Shown here: positions 44,426 to 54,041 of the stretch, piece after piece
Layout: each line of letters starts with the position of its first letter
Numbering within the stretch: the first letter of the stretch is position 1
DNA from: Candidatus Alcyoniella australis
GTDB lineage: Bacteria > Lernaellota > Lernaellaia > JAVCCG01 > Alcyoniellaceae
Assembly: GCA_030765605.1 (NCBI GenBank)
Contig: JAVCCG010000119.1
Coordinates: 78,595-142,594 of the forward strand
DNA length: 64,000 nt
Direction of reading: 5' to 3'
Position numbers and translations under genes: made by a program
The notes under the pieces: model-generated
Databases searched by the model: none
What the model was told of the DNA's origin: nothing
Seen by the model: the letters and a program-made list of their open reading frames with translations, nothing else

Positions 44426-46267
44426 ATGCGGGCTAGGCTGATCGACCTGCCGTTCGTGCTGCTGGCGTTGGTGTTGGGGCTGATCGCCTATTGGCCGGCG
44501 CTGCACGGCGAACTGGTCTACGACGACATTCTGGTTTACGGCGAGAACAGCATGATCGCCGATGGCGACAACCTGTCGCAATTGTTCAGCCCGCAATACT
44601 TCAGCGCGGCCGGGGAGAGCACCTACCGACCGCTGCTCACGCTGAGCTATTTTTGCGACTACGCGATCTGGGGCAACGCGGCGTTCGGGCCGCGTCTGAC
44701 CAACCTGTTGCTGCACCTGCTGGCCGCCACGCTGGTGGTCGCCACCCTGCGCCGGGTCGGGTATCTGGGCCGCGCCGCGGCCTGGTGCGGCGGACTGTTG
44801 TTTCTGCTGCATCCGCTGGCCGTGGAGAGCGTGGCCAGCGTGGGCAACCGCGACGAGGCGCTGATCTGCTGCATCTATCTGCTGGCGGTGCTGCTCTTCC
44901 AGTCCCAGGCGCACAGCCCGGCGGCCCGGGCTGCCAAATATTTCGGCGTGGTAGCGCTGTTTCTGGCCGGTCTGTTCGTAATGGAGATCATCGTCACACT
45001 GCCCGCGGCCCTGGTTTTGATCAGCCTGCTTGATCGGCGGCAGGAGCGCCGCGCGGCGGACGCCTGGCAGCGGGCGCTGATCGACAGCATGGCGCTGTGG
45101 ATCGTGGCTTTGATCTACCTGCTGGGCATTCGCTCGATGCTTACCCAGGACATCGGCGGCGACCCGCTGCTGGACCGTGGCGGGAGCCTGGGGCTGCTGG
45201 CGACAATGCCCGGTGTGTTTCTAAGCTACGTGCGGATGGTGTTTTGGCCCACGGGGCTGGCGGCCGATTATTTTCGTCCGATCCTCAGTCTGGGCGACGT
45301 GCGCGCCTGGGGACCGCTGCTTTGCTGGCTGGCGCTGGCGGCCTGGACCGTGCGCGCGGTGCTGCGTCGCGATCGACGGGCGCTGGTCCCGGCGTTGTTC
45401 GCGGTGACCATTGCTCCGGTCTCGCAGATCGTGCCGTTCTGGGTGCTGATGGCCGACCGCTATCTTTATCTGCCGATGATCCCGCTGATCGGCCTGGCGG
45501 TTTGGCTGGCGCAGCAGCTCACTGCGCTGGTGAGTCTGCCGCGGGCGCGCTTTCGTCTGCGCCTGGCCCTGGTCGTCGTGGCGCTGATCGCATTGGGCTC
45601 GCTGACCTTTGTGCGCGCCGGGCTGTGGGGCGACAACCAGAAGCTGTGGGCCGACACCGTGAGCAAGCAGCCGCAGAGCGCCAAGGCACGCTTTAATTAC
45701 GCCTACGGCCTGCGCGTCCAGGGAAAGCTCGATCGCGCGTCCGAGCAGTACCTGGTGGCATTGGGGCTCGGCGGCCCGGACTCCAACGAGCTGGCGCATT
45801 TGGCCGATACCTTGTCCCAATTGGGCGAGCAGCAGCGCGCCGCACAGCTGATCCGCGACGGGCTGGCGCTGTGGCCCGCGAACGAAAAGCTGCGGGTGAT
45901 GCTGGCGTTGAACCTGCTCAACTCCGGTCAAATTCAGCAGGCCCGGCTGCTGCTCAATCCCGAGGCCCGGCGGCCGACGCGCTCGGTCAAGCTGCTCGAG
46001 GTGCTGCTGCTGTGGGCGATGCTCGAACGCGAGCCGGAGTACCTGGCGGACTACTCCCGGCGTCTGCTCGAGCTCGATCCGGGCAACAGCATGTATCACC
46101 AGGTGTTCGGCCATCTGCATCAACGTGCCGGACAAAATGCGCAGGCGGCGCTGGACTACTTTCTGGCCTACCGTAACGCCGAGACCGACACCGTGCGCCA
46201 GCAGGCCTGCAACCGGCTGATGAACCTGCGCTCCGACCGCGGGACAATCCATGGCTGCGACCCCTAA
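44426..46267 (+). CDS. TMTC-like GT-C membrane protein with TPRs, first of a pair
   Basis: 613 residues. About ten membrane helices in the first 390 residues, with an early acidic motif (LVYDDILVY) and HPLAVESVASVGNRDEALI, the pattern of TMTC/GT-C polyprenyl-phosphate-sugar-dependent transferases. TPR-like repeats occupy the C-terminal 200 residues (KARFNYAYGLRVQGKLDRAS and following). It probably transfers a sugar from a lipid carrier to a protein or glycan on the outer face of the inner membrane. It overlaps the next gene by 17 bases and opens a six-gene operon. Confidence 0.8.
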   Translation: MRARLIDLPFVLLALVLGLIAYWPALHGELVYDDILVYGENSMIADGDNLSQLFSPQYFSAAGESTYRPLLTLSYFCDYAIWGNAAFGPRLTNLLLHLLAATLVVATLRRVGYLGRAAAWCGGLLFLLHPLAVESVASVGNRDEALICCIYLLAVLLFQSQAHSPAARAAKYFGVVALFLAGLFVMEIIVTLPAALVLISLLDRRQERRAADAWQRALIDSMALWIVALIYLLGIRSMLTQDIGGDPLLDRGGSLGLLATMPGVFLSYVRMVFWPTGLAADYFRPILSLGDVRAWGPLLCWLALAAWTVRAVLRRDRRALVPALFAVTIAPVSQIVPFWVLMADRYLYLPMIPLIGLAVWLAQQLTALVSLPRARFRLRLALVVVALIALGSLTFVRAGLWGDNQKLWADTVSKQPQSAKARFNYAYGLRVQGKLDRASEQYLVALGLGGPDSNELAHLADTLSQLGEQQRAAQLIRDGLALWPANEKLRVMLALNLLNSGQIQQARLLLNPEARRPTRSVKLLEVLLLWAMLEREPEYLADYSRRLLELDPGNSMYHQVFGHLHQRAGQNAQAALDYFLAYRNAETDTVRQQACNRLMNLRSDRGTIHGCDP

Positions 46268-47957
46268 CCGCGGCCGGACCCTCGTTGCGACGCTGTTCTG
46301 CGTCCTGGTCTGCGCGGCGACGCTGCTGGCCTACTCCGAGAAGCCGCTGCACCCGTTTCAGTTCGACGACGAGGTGTTCATTCTCGGCGAACCCTCGATC
46401 CGCAGCCTTTCCAACGTGCCGCGAATGTTCGCGGTCGACGCGCACCTGCTCTATCGGCCGTTGCGCCAGACGCTCTATGCGCTGACCGTGCATTGGGCCG
46501 GGTTCGAGCCGGCCGCGTTTCACTGGGTCGGATTGGCCCTGCATTTGCTGGCCTGCCTGGCGCTGGCGCCGATCGGCAACAGCCTGCTGGGATCGAGGCG
46601 CGCCGGGCTTTACGCCGCGGCCCTGGCCGCGTTGCACCCGGTGCGTAGCGACCGCGTGGCCAACATCACCGGCAGCTTCGATTTGCTGGCCCCGGTTCTG
46701 GCGCTGTGGGGGCTGGCCTTTTGGCTGGCCGCGTTGCGCGATCCCGAACGCTCGAACCGGCTGCGCGCCGTGGCGTTGCCGCTGCTGGGCTGCGGGCTGC
46801 TCGCCGGCGAGGAGGCGCTGGCCGTGGTGCTGGTCGCCGCGCTCGCCTGGTGGTGGCTTGCGCCGCGAAGCGATCAGGGCCGCGACACCCTGCGTCGCCT
46901 CGAAGATGTGCTGCCCTTGGCGCTGCTGCTCGCCGCGTACCTCGCCCTGCGCACCGTTGTGTTGGGCCAGGTCGGCCGGGCGCCGCTACCGGCCCAGGGC
47001 CCCGCGCCGATCTGGTCGTTCGGCGTCTACTTCTGGCGCTACGTGCGGCTGATCCTCGTTCCCAGCGGCCTGAGCGTGGCCTATCCCGAGCGGGCGCTGG
47101 CCTTGAACGAGCCGTGGGTGATGATCGGTTGGTCCGCGATGCTGGCGGCGGCGCTGGCCTGGATTTTATGGCTGCGCCAACGGGCTGTGGCCGTGGTGCT
47201 GATGCTCTGGGGCCTGCTGGCCATAGCGCCGTTTTGCCAACTGCTGCCCTCGGGCACGCCGTTCGCCGAACGCTACGTCTACAACGCGCTGGCGCCCGCG
47301 GCGCTGGCCGCGGGCTGGGTCCTGGCGCGGTTGACCCGGCATGGCGGGGCGCGTCGCGTCCTGGGCCTATTGCTGTTTTTTACGCTGTTGCTGGTCTACG
47401 GCCTGGGCACGTTCGAGCGCGTCAAGGTCTGGCGCGGCCCGCAAACCCTGTGGTCCGACGCGGTGTCCAAGCAGCCCGGCGCGTATTTGGCGCGGCTTAA
47501 TCACGGCAACCAGCTGCGCGACTCGGGCGACCTGGACGCGGCCCGCGCGCAGTTCGCCGTGGCCGTGGCCCTGGATCCCAACGATTCGCGCGGTCGGATC
47601 AACCTGGGGAACGTGCAATACAGGCTTGGCGAGCTTCAGGCGGCGCAGGCGCAGTTCCTGGTTGCGCTGGACGCTGACTACGATTCAGTGGGCGCGCGAG
47701 TGGGCCTGGCCAGCACCTTTGTCAGCGCCAGACGCTACAACGAGGCTCTGGAGATGATCGCGCCGGTGTTACGCGATGACCCCGATAATCTTGCCGCCCT
47801 GTTGGTGCTCGGCTATATTAGCAGCATTAAAGGGGAATACGGCCAGGCGATCGAGGTCTATCAACGGGCGCTGGAGTTGTGCAAAGATCCGGTCCAAGTC
47901 CGGGTCATCGGCCGGAACATTTCCACTTTGCGCAGTAAACAAGGGGTTGCGCCGTGA
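46251..47957 (+). CDS. TMTC-like GT-C membrane protein with TPRs, second of a pair
   Basis: 568 residues, paralogous in architecture to the upstream gene: multiple membrane helices, FQFDDEVFILGE as the acidic motif, HPVRSDRVANITGSFDLLA as the second family motif, and C-terminal TPRs (LARLNHGNQLRDSGDLDAAR, INLGNVQYRLGELQAA, LLVLGYISSIKGEYGQAI). The two are diverged enough to have distinct substrates or form a heterodimer; that is inference. The stop overlaps the GTG start of the next gene by four bases. Confidence 0.8.
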   Translation: MAATPNRGRTLVATLFCVLVCAATLLAYSEKPLHPFQFDDEVFILGEPSIRSLSNVPRMFAVDAHLLYRPLRQTLYALTVHWAGFEPAAFHWVGLALHLLACLALAPIGNSLLGSRRAGLYAAALAALHPVRSDRVANITGSFDLLAPVLALWGLAFWLAALRDPERSNRLRAVALPLLGCGLLAGEEALAVVLVAALAWWWLAPRSDQGRDTLRRLEDVLPLALLLAAYLALRTVVLGQVGRAPLPAQGPAPIWSFGVYFWRYVRLILVPSGLSVAYPERALALNEPWVMIGWSAMLAAALAWILWLRQRAVAVVLMLWGLLAIAPFCQLLPSGTPFAERYVYNALAPAALAAGWVLARLTRHGGARRVLGLLLFFTLLLVYGLGTFERVKVWRGPQTLWSDAVSKQPGAYLARLNHGNQLRDSGDLDAARAQFAVAVALDPNDSRGRINLGNVQYRLGELQAAQAQFLVALDADYDSVGARVGLASTFVSARRYNEALEMIAPVLRDDPDNLAALLVLGYISSIKGEYGQAIEVYQRALELCKDPVQVRVIGRNISTLRSKQGVAP

Positions 47958-48634
47958 AGCTGTCGATATTGATGCCGGTGTTCAACGAGCGCAATACGAT
48001 CAGCGAGATAGTCAAGCGTGTGCTCGATACTCCGTGGGAAAAGGAACTGATCATTGTCGACGACGGCTCGGACGACGGCACTCGCGAGATCCTGCAGCAG
48101 ATCGACGGCGACGAGCGCGTGCGGCTGATCCTGCACGACCGCAACCGCGGCAAGGGAGCGGCCGTGCGTACGGCGATCGCCGAGTCCACGGGCGATATCT
48201 GTCTGATTCAGGACGCCGACCTGGAGTACGATCCGCGCGACTACGAACAGCTGATCGCGCCGATCATCGAGAAGCGCGCCGACGTGGTCTACGGCTCGCG
48301 GTTTCTCGGCCCGCACCGCGCGTTCCTGTTTTGGCACAAGTTGGGCAACTGGATGCTGACCCAGATTACGAACATCCTGTTCAACACGATCCTCACCGAC
48401 ATGGAGACCTGCTATAAGGCGTTCCGCGCCGACCTGCTGCGCAGCCTGCCGCTGACCGAGGACGGATTCGAGATCGAGCCCGAGCTGACCGCCAAGGTCT
48501 TCAAACGCGGGGCGCGGGTGTTCGAGGTGCCGATCAGCTATTCGGGACGCGACTTTGACGAGGGCAAGAAGATCACCTGGCGTCACGGGTTCACCGCGCT
48601 GTGGGCGTTGTTTAAATATCGCTTTAGGGACTGA
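47954..48634 (+). CDS. GT2 glycosyltransferase (polyprenyl-phosphate sugar synthase-like)
   Basis: 226-residue cytoplasmic or peripheral enzyme of the DPM1-like GT2 group: KLSILMPVFNERNTI, IIVDDGSDDGT (nucleotide site), LIQDADLEYDP (the DxD-type site) and a C-terminal region with YSGRDFDEGKKITW. It likely makes a polyprenyl-phosphate hexose that the GT-C proteins in this operon use as donor. No C-terminal membrane helices. The GTG start overlaps the upstream stop by four bases. Confidence 0.88.
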   Translation: MKLSILMPVFNERNTISEIVKRVLDTPWEKELIIVDDGSDDGTREILQQIDGDERVRLILHDRNRGKGAAVRTAIAESTGDICLIQDADLEYDPRDYEQLIAPIIEKRADVVYGSRFLGPHRAFLFWHKLGNWMLTQITNILFNTILTDMETCYKAFRADLLRSLPLTEDGFEIEPELTAKVFKRGARVFEVPISYSGRDFDEGKKITWRHGFTALWALFKYRFRD

Positions 48635-48637
48635 GTG

Positions 48638-49573
48638 ATGAAACTGGTAATCCAGATCCCCTGTTTCAACGAGGAGCCCACATTGCCGGTGACCCTCGAT
48701 GCCCTGCCCACGCAGGTCGAGGGGTTCGACGAGCTGGCCGTGCTGGTGCTCGACGACGGCTCGACCGACGGCACCCGGCGCGTGGCCGAACAATCCGCGC
48801 GCGTCGATTTCGTGCTCTGCGCGCCGCGCAACCGCGGGCTGGCCCGCACCTTCGCCGCCGGGCTCGAACAGGCACGGGCCATGGGCGCGGACGTGATCGT
48901 CAACATCGACGCGGACAACCAGTACGAGGCCGCAGCCATCGACCGGCTGTGCGCGCCGATCCTGCGTGGTGAGGCCGACATCGTGGTCGGCTGCCGCCGG
49001 ATGGAGGCGATCCCGCACTTCTCGGGTCTCAAGCGCCGCCTGCAACGCTGGGGCTCCGCGGTGGTGCAGACCCTCTCGGGCACCGACGTGCCCGACGTCA
49101 CCAGCGGGTTCCGCGCGTTTTCCCGCAACGCCGCGAGCCGCCTGTTCGTGCACTCGGACTTCACCTACACTATCGAAACCCTGATTCAGGCCGGACGCCA
49201 AGGGCTGGTCGTGGCGCACGTGAGCGTGGGAACCAATCCGCCGCTACGGCCCAGCCGATTGTTCCGCGGTAACGCAAGCTACGTGCTGCGTTCGATTGCG
49301 ACCATGGCGCGGATCTACACCCTCTACCAGCCGTTGCGCGTGTTCAGCGCCATCGGCGGCGTGCTGTTCGTCTGGGGCGGCGCGATCGGCGTGCGCTTTT
49401 TGTACTACTACCTACAGGGCCAGGGCGACGGCAAGATCCAGTCCTTGATTTTGGCCGCCGTGCTGATCATCCTCGGATTCAACACCGCGGTGCTCGGCGT
49501 GCTCTCCGATCTGCTGGCCGCCAACCGCAGGCTGCTCGAGGAGAATCTGCACCGGCTGGACCGCGATCAGTGA
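48638..49573 (+). CDS. GT2 glycosyltransferase with C-terminal membrane helices (GtrB-like)
   Basis: 311 residues. The catalytic domain has IPCFNEEPTLPVTL, VLVLDDGSTDGT and VIVNIDADNQYE. Two membrane helices follow (about 230-285), as in GtrB/DPM-type polyprenyl-phosphate glucosyl or mannosyl synthases. A second such enzyme in the operon suggests two lipid-linked donors. ATG 48638 is preferred over GTG 48635, three bases upstream. The stop overlaps the next GTG start by four bases. Confidence 0.88.
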   Translation: MKLVIQIPCFNEEPTLPVTLDALPTQVEGFDELAVLVLDDGSTDGTRRVAEQSARVDFVLCAPRNRGLARTFAAGLEQARAMGADVIVNIDADNQYEAAAIDRLCAPILRGEADIVVGCRRMEAIPHFSGLKRRLQRWGSAVVQTLSGTDVPDVTSGFRAFSRNAASRLFVHSDFTYTIETLIQAGRQGLVVAHVSVGTNPPLRPSRLFRGNASYVLRSIATMARIYTLYQPLRVFSAIGGVLFVWGGAIGVRFLYYYLQGQGDGKIQSLILAAVLIILGFNTAVLGVLSDLLAANRRLLEENLHRLDRDQ

Positions 49574-50238
49574 GCAACCAGCTCCGCGCTCGTTCCATCT
49601 ATCGCCGGGCGCTGATCGTCGCGGCCGTCGTCGTCTCAATGCTGCTGATGGTCCTGGTGCGCGTCTGGCTGGGCGCGAGCAGCGAACTCGATCTCGCGCA
49701 GCGAGCCCGCGAGGCCGAAAACTACGACAGCGCGGTGCTGCACTACGCCCGCGCGCTGGAATGGTACGTCCCGGGCCATAGCGCAATGCAGGCCGCGCGT
49801 CAGGGCCTGATCGACGTTGCCCGCGAGGCTGAGCAGCTACAGGATCTGGCGTTGGCCCTCGACGCCTGGCGCTCGCTGCGCTCGGCGCTCTACGCCACGC
49901 GCAGCCTCTACACTCCAGGCGCCGAGTTGATCGTGCGTTGCGACCAGCGCATCGCCTATCTCGCCGCCCAGACCGACGAGTCGCGCGCATACCACCCCGA
50001 ACTCGACCTGGCCGGGCGCGAAGAACGCCTGCTGGGCTTATCCGAGCGCTTTGCCGAACCATCGCCGGGCCTGTCGCTGGTCGCTGTGCTCGGGTTCGCG
50101 CTGTGGGTGCTGGCCGCCGCGCTGTTCGTGCGTCGCGCATCGCAGCCGCAAGCGCGCGTCGGACCGCTTATCGTGCGTTGGGCGCCGCTGTTCGTTGCGG
50201 GCTACGGGCTTTGGTTGCTCGCGCTGTATTTCGCCTGA
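49570..50238 (+). CDS. Bitopic or three-span membrane protein with helical periplasmic domain
   Basis: 222 residues. One membrane helix near the N-terminus (ALIVAAVVVSMLLMVLVRVW), a TPR-like helical stretch (REAENYDSAVLHYARALEWY), and two hydrophobic helices at the end (LSLVAVLGFALWVLAAALFV, LFVAGYGLWLLALYFA). No family recognised. Its start and stop both overlap neighbours, so it is an integral part of the operon and may scaffold the glycosyltransferases. That role is inference. Confidence 0.75.
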   Translation: MSNQLRARSIYRRALIVAAVVVSMLLMVLVRVWLGASSELDLAQRAREAENYDSAVLHYARALEWYVPGHSAMQAARQGLIDVAREAEQLQDLALALDAWRSLRSALYATRSLYTPGAELIVRCDQRIAYLAAQTDESRAYHPELDLAGREERLLGLSERFAEPSPGLSLVAVLGFALWVLAAALFVRRASQPQARVGPLIVRWAPLFVAGYGLWLLALYFA

Positions 50239-51992
50239 TGCAACCGGCGGGCCGCCTGCAGGCGCTGCTCGCCTGGGCGCTGACAACGCTGGTCGCACTG
50301 TGGGCGGCGCGCGGCTTTTTCACGGTCTACAGCGTCTACGGCCACTCCGCGGATCTGGACGTGGTGCGCGTGCTCGAGTACGGCCTGGCCCTGGCTCAGG
50401 GCGATCTCTACCCGCGCTGGGTCGAGCACACCTACCACTGCTTCGGCTCGCCGCTGTTTCATTTCTACGCGCCGCTGGCCTATTTCCCGGCGGGACTGGC
50501 AATGGCCGCGGGACTGCCGCTGTGGGCCGCAATTAAGCTACCGTTCGTACTGGCCTTCCTGCTCGCGGGCTGGGGCGCTTTCGCCCTGGGCTCGCGCCTG
50601 GGGTCGTGCTGGGCCGGATTGGCCTGCGCGGCCACGCTGTGCTTTGCCCCGTATTTTTTAATCGACGCCTACGTGCGCGCATCGCTGGCCGAGATGTGGG
50701 GCATCGCATTGGCGCCCTGGGCGCTGTGGGCCGTACTGCGCGTGCGGGAGGCCGGGGGCGTGCTGCCGCCAATCGTCCTGGCCCTGGTGATCGCGGCGAT
50801 CGCGCTGACGCACAACATCACGATCATGCTGCTGCTGCCGATCGTAATCATTGCCTGTCTGCTGTGGTGCGGGCCGCGACGCCTTAACGCGCTGGCCGGG
50901 GTCGGGCTGGGGTTGCTGCTCTCGGCGTTTTTCTGGCTGCCGGCGCTTTTAGAGCGCGGCCTGGTCTACGCCCGCGAGAACCTGACCCAGGGGCATTTCC
51001 ATTTCAGCAATCACTTTCTGCAACTCAAGCTATTGATCGCGCCGGAGTGGAGCCAGTGGCCGCCGCGTACGGTGGAGGCCGACGCGTTCGAGCTGGGCCT
51101 GGCCCAGGCCGGGTTGCTGGTGCTCGCACCGTTGTGCGCGCTGGCCCTGGGACGCGGACTGCGACAGGCCGGGCTGCTGCTGGCGGTCTGCCTGGGTTCG
51201 CTGTTGATGGTCGACGGTCTGAGCGAGCCGCTGTGGAGCAGCCTGCCGCTGTTGCCCTACGTGCAGTTTCCCTGGCGCTTCCTCGGCCTGTTCTGCTGGG
51301 CGATTGCCGCCCTGGCAGCCTGGCCCGCGCTGTGGATCGAGGACCGGCTGGGCGCACTGGGAGCCGCGGCCTGGGCCGTGGGCTGGAGCGTGATGCTGAT
51401 TGCGGTGCAGGGCGATGGCGTGGCCCCGCAATATCTGGCGCTGGACCAACAGACCGCACAGGAGATCGTGGCCGAGGATCGCGAGCAGCACGAGGCCAAC
51501 CTCGAGGCGGGCGGCGTGGACGTGGCCCGCTTCTGGTCGGCCGAACAGATGGTCTGGTTCAAGGCGCGCGGCACATCGTGGGACGATTTCCTGCCGCGCG
51601 GCGTGGCCCAAAATGTCTGCCTGTTCTGCGAGGACTACATCGACCCGGCGATGATCGACGCGGGCAGCGGCACGATTTTGCACTCGGCGCGCGGCAACTC
51701 CTGGGTCGAGGCGCTGGTGCGCGTCGAAACCGAGGCGACGTTGCGGCTGCACGTTTTCGACTTTCGCGGCTGGCAGGTGACGCTCGACGGCCGACCAAGC
51801 GAACATCGGCCGTACCCCGAGGTCGGCGACATCTCGCTACGCCTGGAACCCGGGGAACACCTGGTGCGCGCGAGCTTTAAGGGCAGCGGCCTGACGCGGC
51901 TTTGCAACGTAATCTCGATCGCCGCGCTACTGGCTATAATCGGAATGTTCCTATACGGGATGTTCAGGGGAAAACGGACCGACCCGCGATAG
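50238..51992 (+). CDS. PTPS-related GT-C-like polytopic membrane protein
   Basis: 584 residues. Many membrane helices. An early acidic/aromatic region (SADLDVVRVLEYGLALAQGD, LYPRW, GSPLFHFYAPLAYFP) matches the 6-pyruvoyl-tetrahydropterin-synthase-related membrane family, thought to be GT-C-like enzymes. The last 120 residues form a soluble beta-rich domain (NSWVEALVRVETEATLRLHV, YPEVGDISLRLEPGEH) before a final helix. The ATG at 50238 overlaps the upstream stop; a frame extending back to 49938 is a shadow. Last gene of the operon. Confidence 0.85.
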   Translation: MQPAGRLQALLAWALTTLVALWAARGFFTVYSVYGHSADLDVVRVLEYGLALAQGDLYPRWVEHTYHCFGSPLFHFYAPLAYFPAGLAMAAGLPLWAAIKLPFVLAFLLAGWGAFALGSRLGSCWAGLACAATLCFAPYFLIDAYVRASLAEMWGIALAPWALWAVLRVREAGGVLPPIVLALVIAAIALTHNITIMLLLPIVIIACLLWCGPRRLNALAGVGLGLLLSAFFWLPALLERGLVYARENLTQGHFHFSNHFLQLKLLIAPEWSQWPPRTVEADAFELGLAQAGLLVLAPLCALALGRGLRQAGLLLAVCLGSLLMVDGLSEPLWSSLPLLPYVQFPWRFLGLFCWAIAALAAWPALWIEDRLGALGAAAWAVGWSVMLIAVQGDGVAPQYLALDQQTAQEIVAEDREQHEANLEAGGVDVARFWSAEQMVWFKARGTSWDDFLPRGVAQNVCLFCEDYIDPAMIDAGSGTILHSARGNSWVEALVRVETEATLRLHVFDFRGWQVTLDGRPSEHRPYPEVGDISLRLEPGEHLVRASFKGSGLTRLCNVISIAALLAIIGMFLYGMFRGKRTDPR

Positions 51993-51998
51993 CCTTGG

Positions 51999-52598
51999 TT
52001 AGTTTTGCTGCTGTTGCAGCCAGGCCGCGGCGTCGGTTGCCAGGTCTTTTAGTTCGGGATGATCGGCCCAGAGCAGCAGGATCTGCTTATAGTCGTTGGC
52101 GATCAGCTCTTTGTGGCCGCGCAGGGAGAGCAGGCTCTTGGTGACCTCGATCCGCACCAGCCGAATGTTGACGTTTTGCGGGCAGGCGTTTACGCACTGG
52201 TCGATCACAGCGGCCGAGCGCGCGATCTGGCTAAGCTCGGCCGAGAGGTTGGTCTCGCTGCTCGAGCGCATGATCAGGCACGAGTTGTAATAGGCGCGGG
52301 CCTCCACATCGTCCCCATTGGTGTTCAGGTGCAATCTGAGCTGCTCGATGCATTCGCCTACGTAGCGTCCGCCCTGAAACTTGGCCAGGTTGTGCTGCAG
52401 GATGCCCGCCATGCGCACCGCCTGCTGATCGACGATCCAGTTCGGCTCGGAGACCAGCATCGCCAGCTCGACCCGCGCGTCCTGCCCATCGGGGTAAGGC
52501 GTGTAGCTGTAGCCGCATTCGGCGGCCAGAACGAGCGTCGATCCCGCGCAGAGCACAGCGAGGGTCAGGGTAATGCGTAGCAGATTCTTGATTTGCAT
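51999..52598 (-). CDS. Exported helical (TPR-like) protein, unknown function
   Basis: 199 residues. A signal peptide (residues 1-25, ending LVLAAE) precedes an all-helical domain with repeat-like helices (YVGECIEQLRLHLNTNGDDV and following) and four Cys (ECG, CLIM, QCVNAC). No recognised family. It converges with the glycosyltransferase operon six bases away and lies just downstream of the GH5-like gene on the same strand, so it may be its last co-transcribed gene. Confidence 0.7.
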   Translation of the reverse strand: MQIKNLLRITLTLAVLCAGSTLVLAAECGYSYTPYPDGQDARVELAMLVSEPNWIVDQQAVRMAGILQHNLAKFQGGRYVGECIEQLRLHLNTNGDDVEARAYYNSCLIMRSSSETNLSAELSQIARSAAVIDQCVNACPQNVNIRLVRIEVTKSLLSLRGHKELIANDYKQILLLWADHPELKDLATDAAAWLQQQQN

Positions 52599-52607
52599 GG
52601 GCCGAGT

Positions 52608-54041
52608 CTAACGCAGTGGGCGTAAGGTGAGCCAGTGCAAGCTGAACTCCGGGTCGCTGCACACCAGCAGCCGTCCGCGCTGCTGGTCAAAGCGGGATTG
52701 GCCGTCGCCCAGCTGTACCTTGAAACCATCGGGGTACAGGCCCGCGGGCAGTACGATCTCGGTCAGTGCGTCCACGCCGGTCTCGCGCCATGTGACGTAA
52801 AATTTGGACTGGCCGATGTCGAACTGGAATTGGCACAGCTCGCCGGCCACTCGCGCGGGGTAGGGACGCGACAAGACGTCCGCCGCGGGCCGCTTTGCGC
52901 CATTGGTTCCGATCAGGCTGAAGTCCTCGTTGTTGTACAGCCGCTGTGAGGGGTTGAGGTCCCAGTAGAACCAATGCAGCAAGTAGCGGTCGGCCAGTGC
53001 GGCCGCGCTGTGACACAGCGCCTCCCCGTTGGTCGTGGTCGGCCGCACGCCCCAGGCGCAGAGCGATGCGGGCACTCCGCGCTCGTGGGCCGCTGACCAC
53101 AGGCAGGACAGGGCGCTGCGCAACGCGCCTCCGGACCAATCGTGCTCGTCGTTTAGCAGTACGTCCGAGTCGAAGTACGGCGCGCTGAGCACCAGGCCGG
53201 GCAGCTCCAGTTCGCTAAGCGCGGCGCGATCGCAGGCGCGGCGCAAATGCGGCGGCGCGAAAAACAGCAGCGCGTCGGGGTCGGCCCGGCGCAGGGCCAG
53301 GGCCTTGTCCACGTAGTAGTTCAAGAGCACGCCGTGGACAAACGCGTGATCGAGCGGCGCGGCGTAGGGCTGGGATTGCAGCTCGTAGCCCACCACGTTC
53401 TCGCGGTCCGCCAGCCGTTGAGCCAGCATCAGGTGGGCCGCCAGCTCTGATTGACGCAGCGCGGCATCGGCGTAGAACAGGCCGTAGGCCTCGATCACCT
53501 CGTCGCGCAAATAGTATAAGTACCAATCGTGCGGCGCTTCGCCCGCGAACGGCTCGACGCCCGCGGGCAGGGCCCACTGCGGCGCGCCCGCGCCCCACAG
53601 CGCGCGGCCGTAGAGCTGACTCTGCCAGTCGATCACCACCCACAGGCCGCGTTGGGCCGCGGCGTCGACCAGCGATTCGACCCTGGCCAGATAATCCTGG
53701 TCGTAGACTCCGGGCTGCGGCTCGACCGCCTCCCAGACCACGTTGATGCGGATCGCGTTGAGCCCCCAATCAAACAGCGGGTCCAGCCAGGCAACGTCGT
53801 CGAGCATGGCAAACGGCGGGACCAGTCCGGCGCTGCCCACGTTGACGCCGCGCAGCAGCACCTCGCGCCCCAGGGAGTCGCACAGCCGTTCGCCGCAGAC
53901 GTAAAGCGGTCCGGCCATCGAGCCCGCGGTCGGCTGCACAGCGACGTCGATCGGCTCGTCCTGGTCAAGCGGCGCATAGCCCTGAAAGCAGGCCGCGATC
54001 AGCACGGGCAACAGCAACGCCAGCAGCGCCCGCCGCCGCAT
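52608..54041 (-). CDS. GH5-like lipoprotein lacking both catalytic glutamates
   Basis: Lipoprotein of 477 residues (lipobox IAAC, Cys18). Residues about 55-400 follow the endoglycoceramidase-like GH5 pattern: GREVLLRGVNVGS, IRINVVWEAVEPQPGVYD, VGYELQSQPYA and WFYWDLNP. Where active enzymes have YELMNEP the protein has YELQSQP (Gln224 for the acid/base Glu), where GEWG is expected it has CAWG (Ala329 for the nucleophile), and the usual DxHQD reads DWQSQ. It is thus probably a binding protein, not a hydrolase. The start overlaps the FadL-like gene upstream (ATGA); a longer frame through that gene is a shadow. Confidence 0.78.
   Translation of the reverse strand: MRRRALLALLLPVLIAACFQGYAPLDQDEPIDVAVQPTAGSMAGPLYVCGERLCDSLGREVLLRGVNVGSAGLVPPFAMLDDVAWLDPLFDWGLNAIRINVVWEAVEPQPGVYDQDYLARVESLVDAAAQRGLWVVIDWQSQLYGRALWGAGAPQWALPAGVEPFAGEAPHDWYLYYLRDEVIEAYGLFYADAALRQSELAAHLMLAQRLADRENVVGYELQSQPYAAPLDHAFVHGVLLNYYVDKALALRRADPDALLFFAPPHLRRACDRAALSELELPGLVLSAPYFDSDVLLNDEHDWSGGALRSALSCLWSAAHERGVPASLCAWGVRPTTTNGEALCHSAAALADRYLLHWFYWDLNPSQRLYNNEDFSLIGTNGAKRPAADVLSRPYPARVAGELCQFQFDIGQSKFYVTWRETGVDALTEIVLPAGLYPDGFKVQLGDGQSRFDQQRGRLLVCSDPEFSLHWLTLRPLR

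Noticed and set aside
49938..50237. N-terminal 100-codon extension of the PTPS-related gene
   Set aside because: Arg/Ala-rich shadow of the upstream gene; the ATG at 50238 overlaps the upstream stop.
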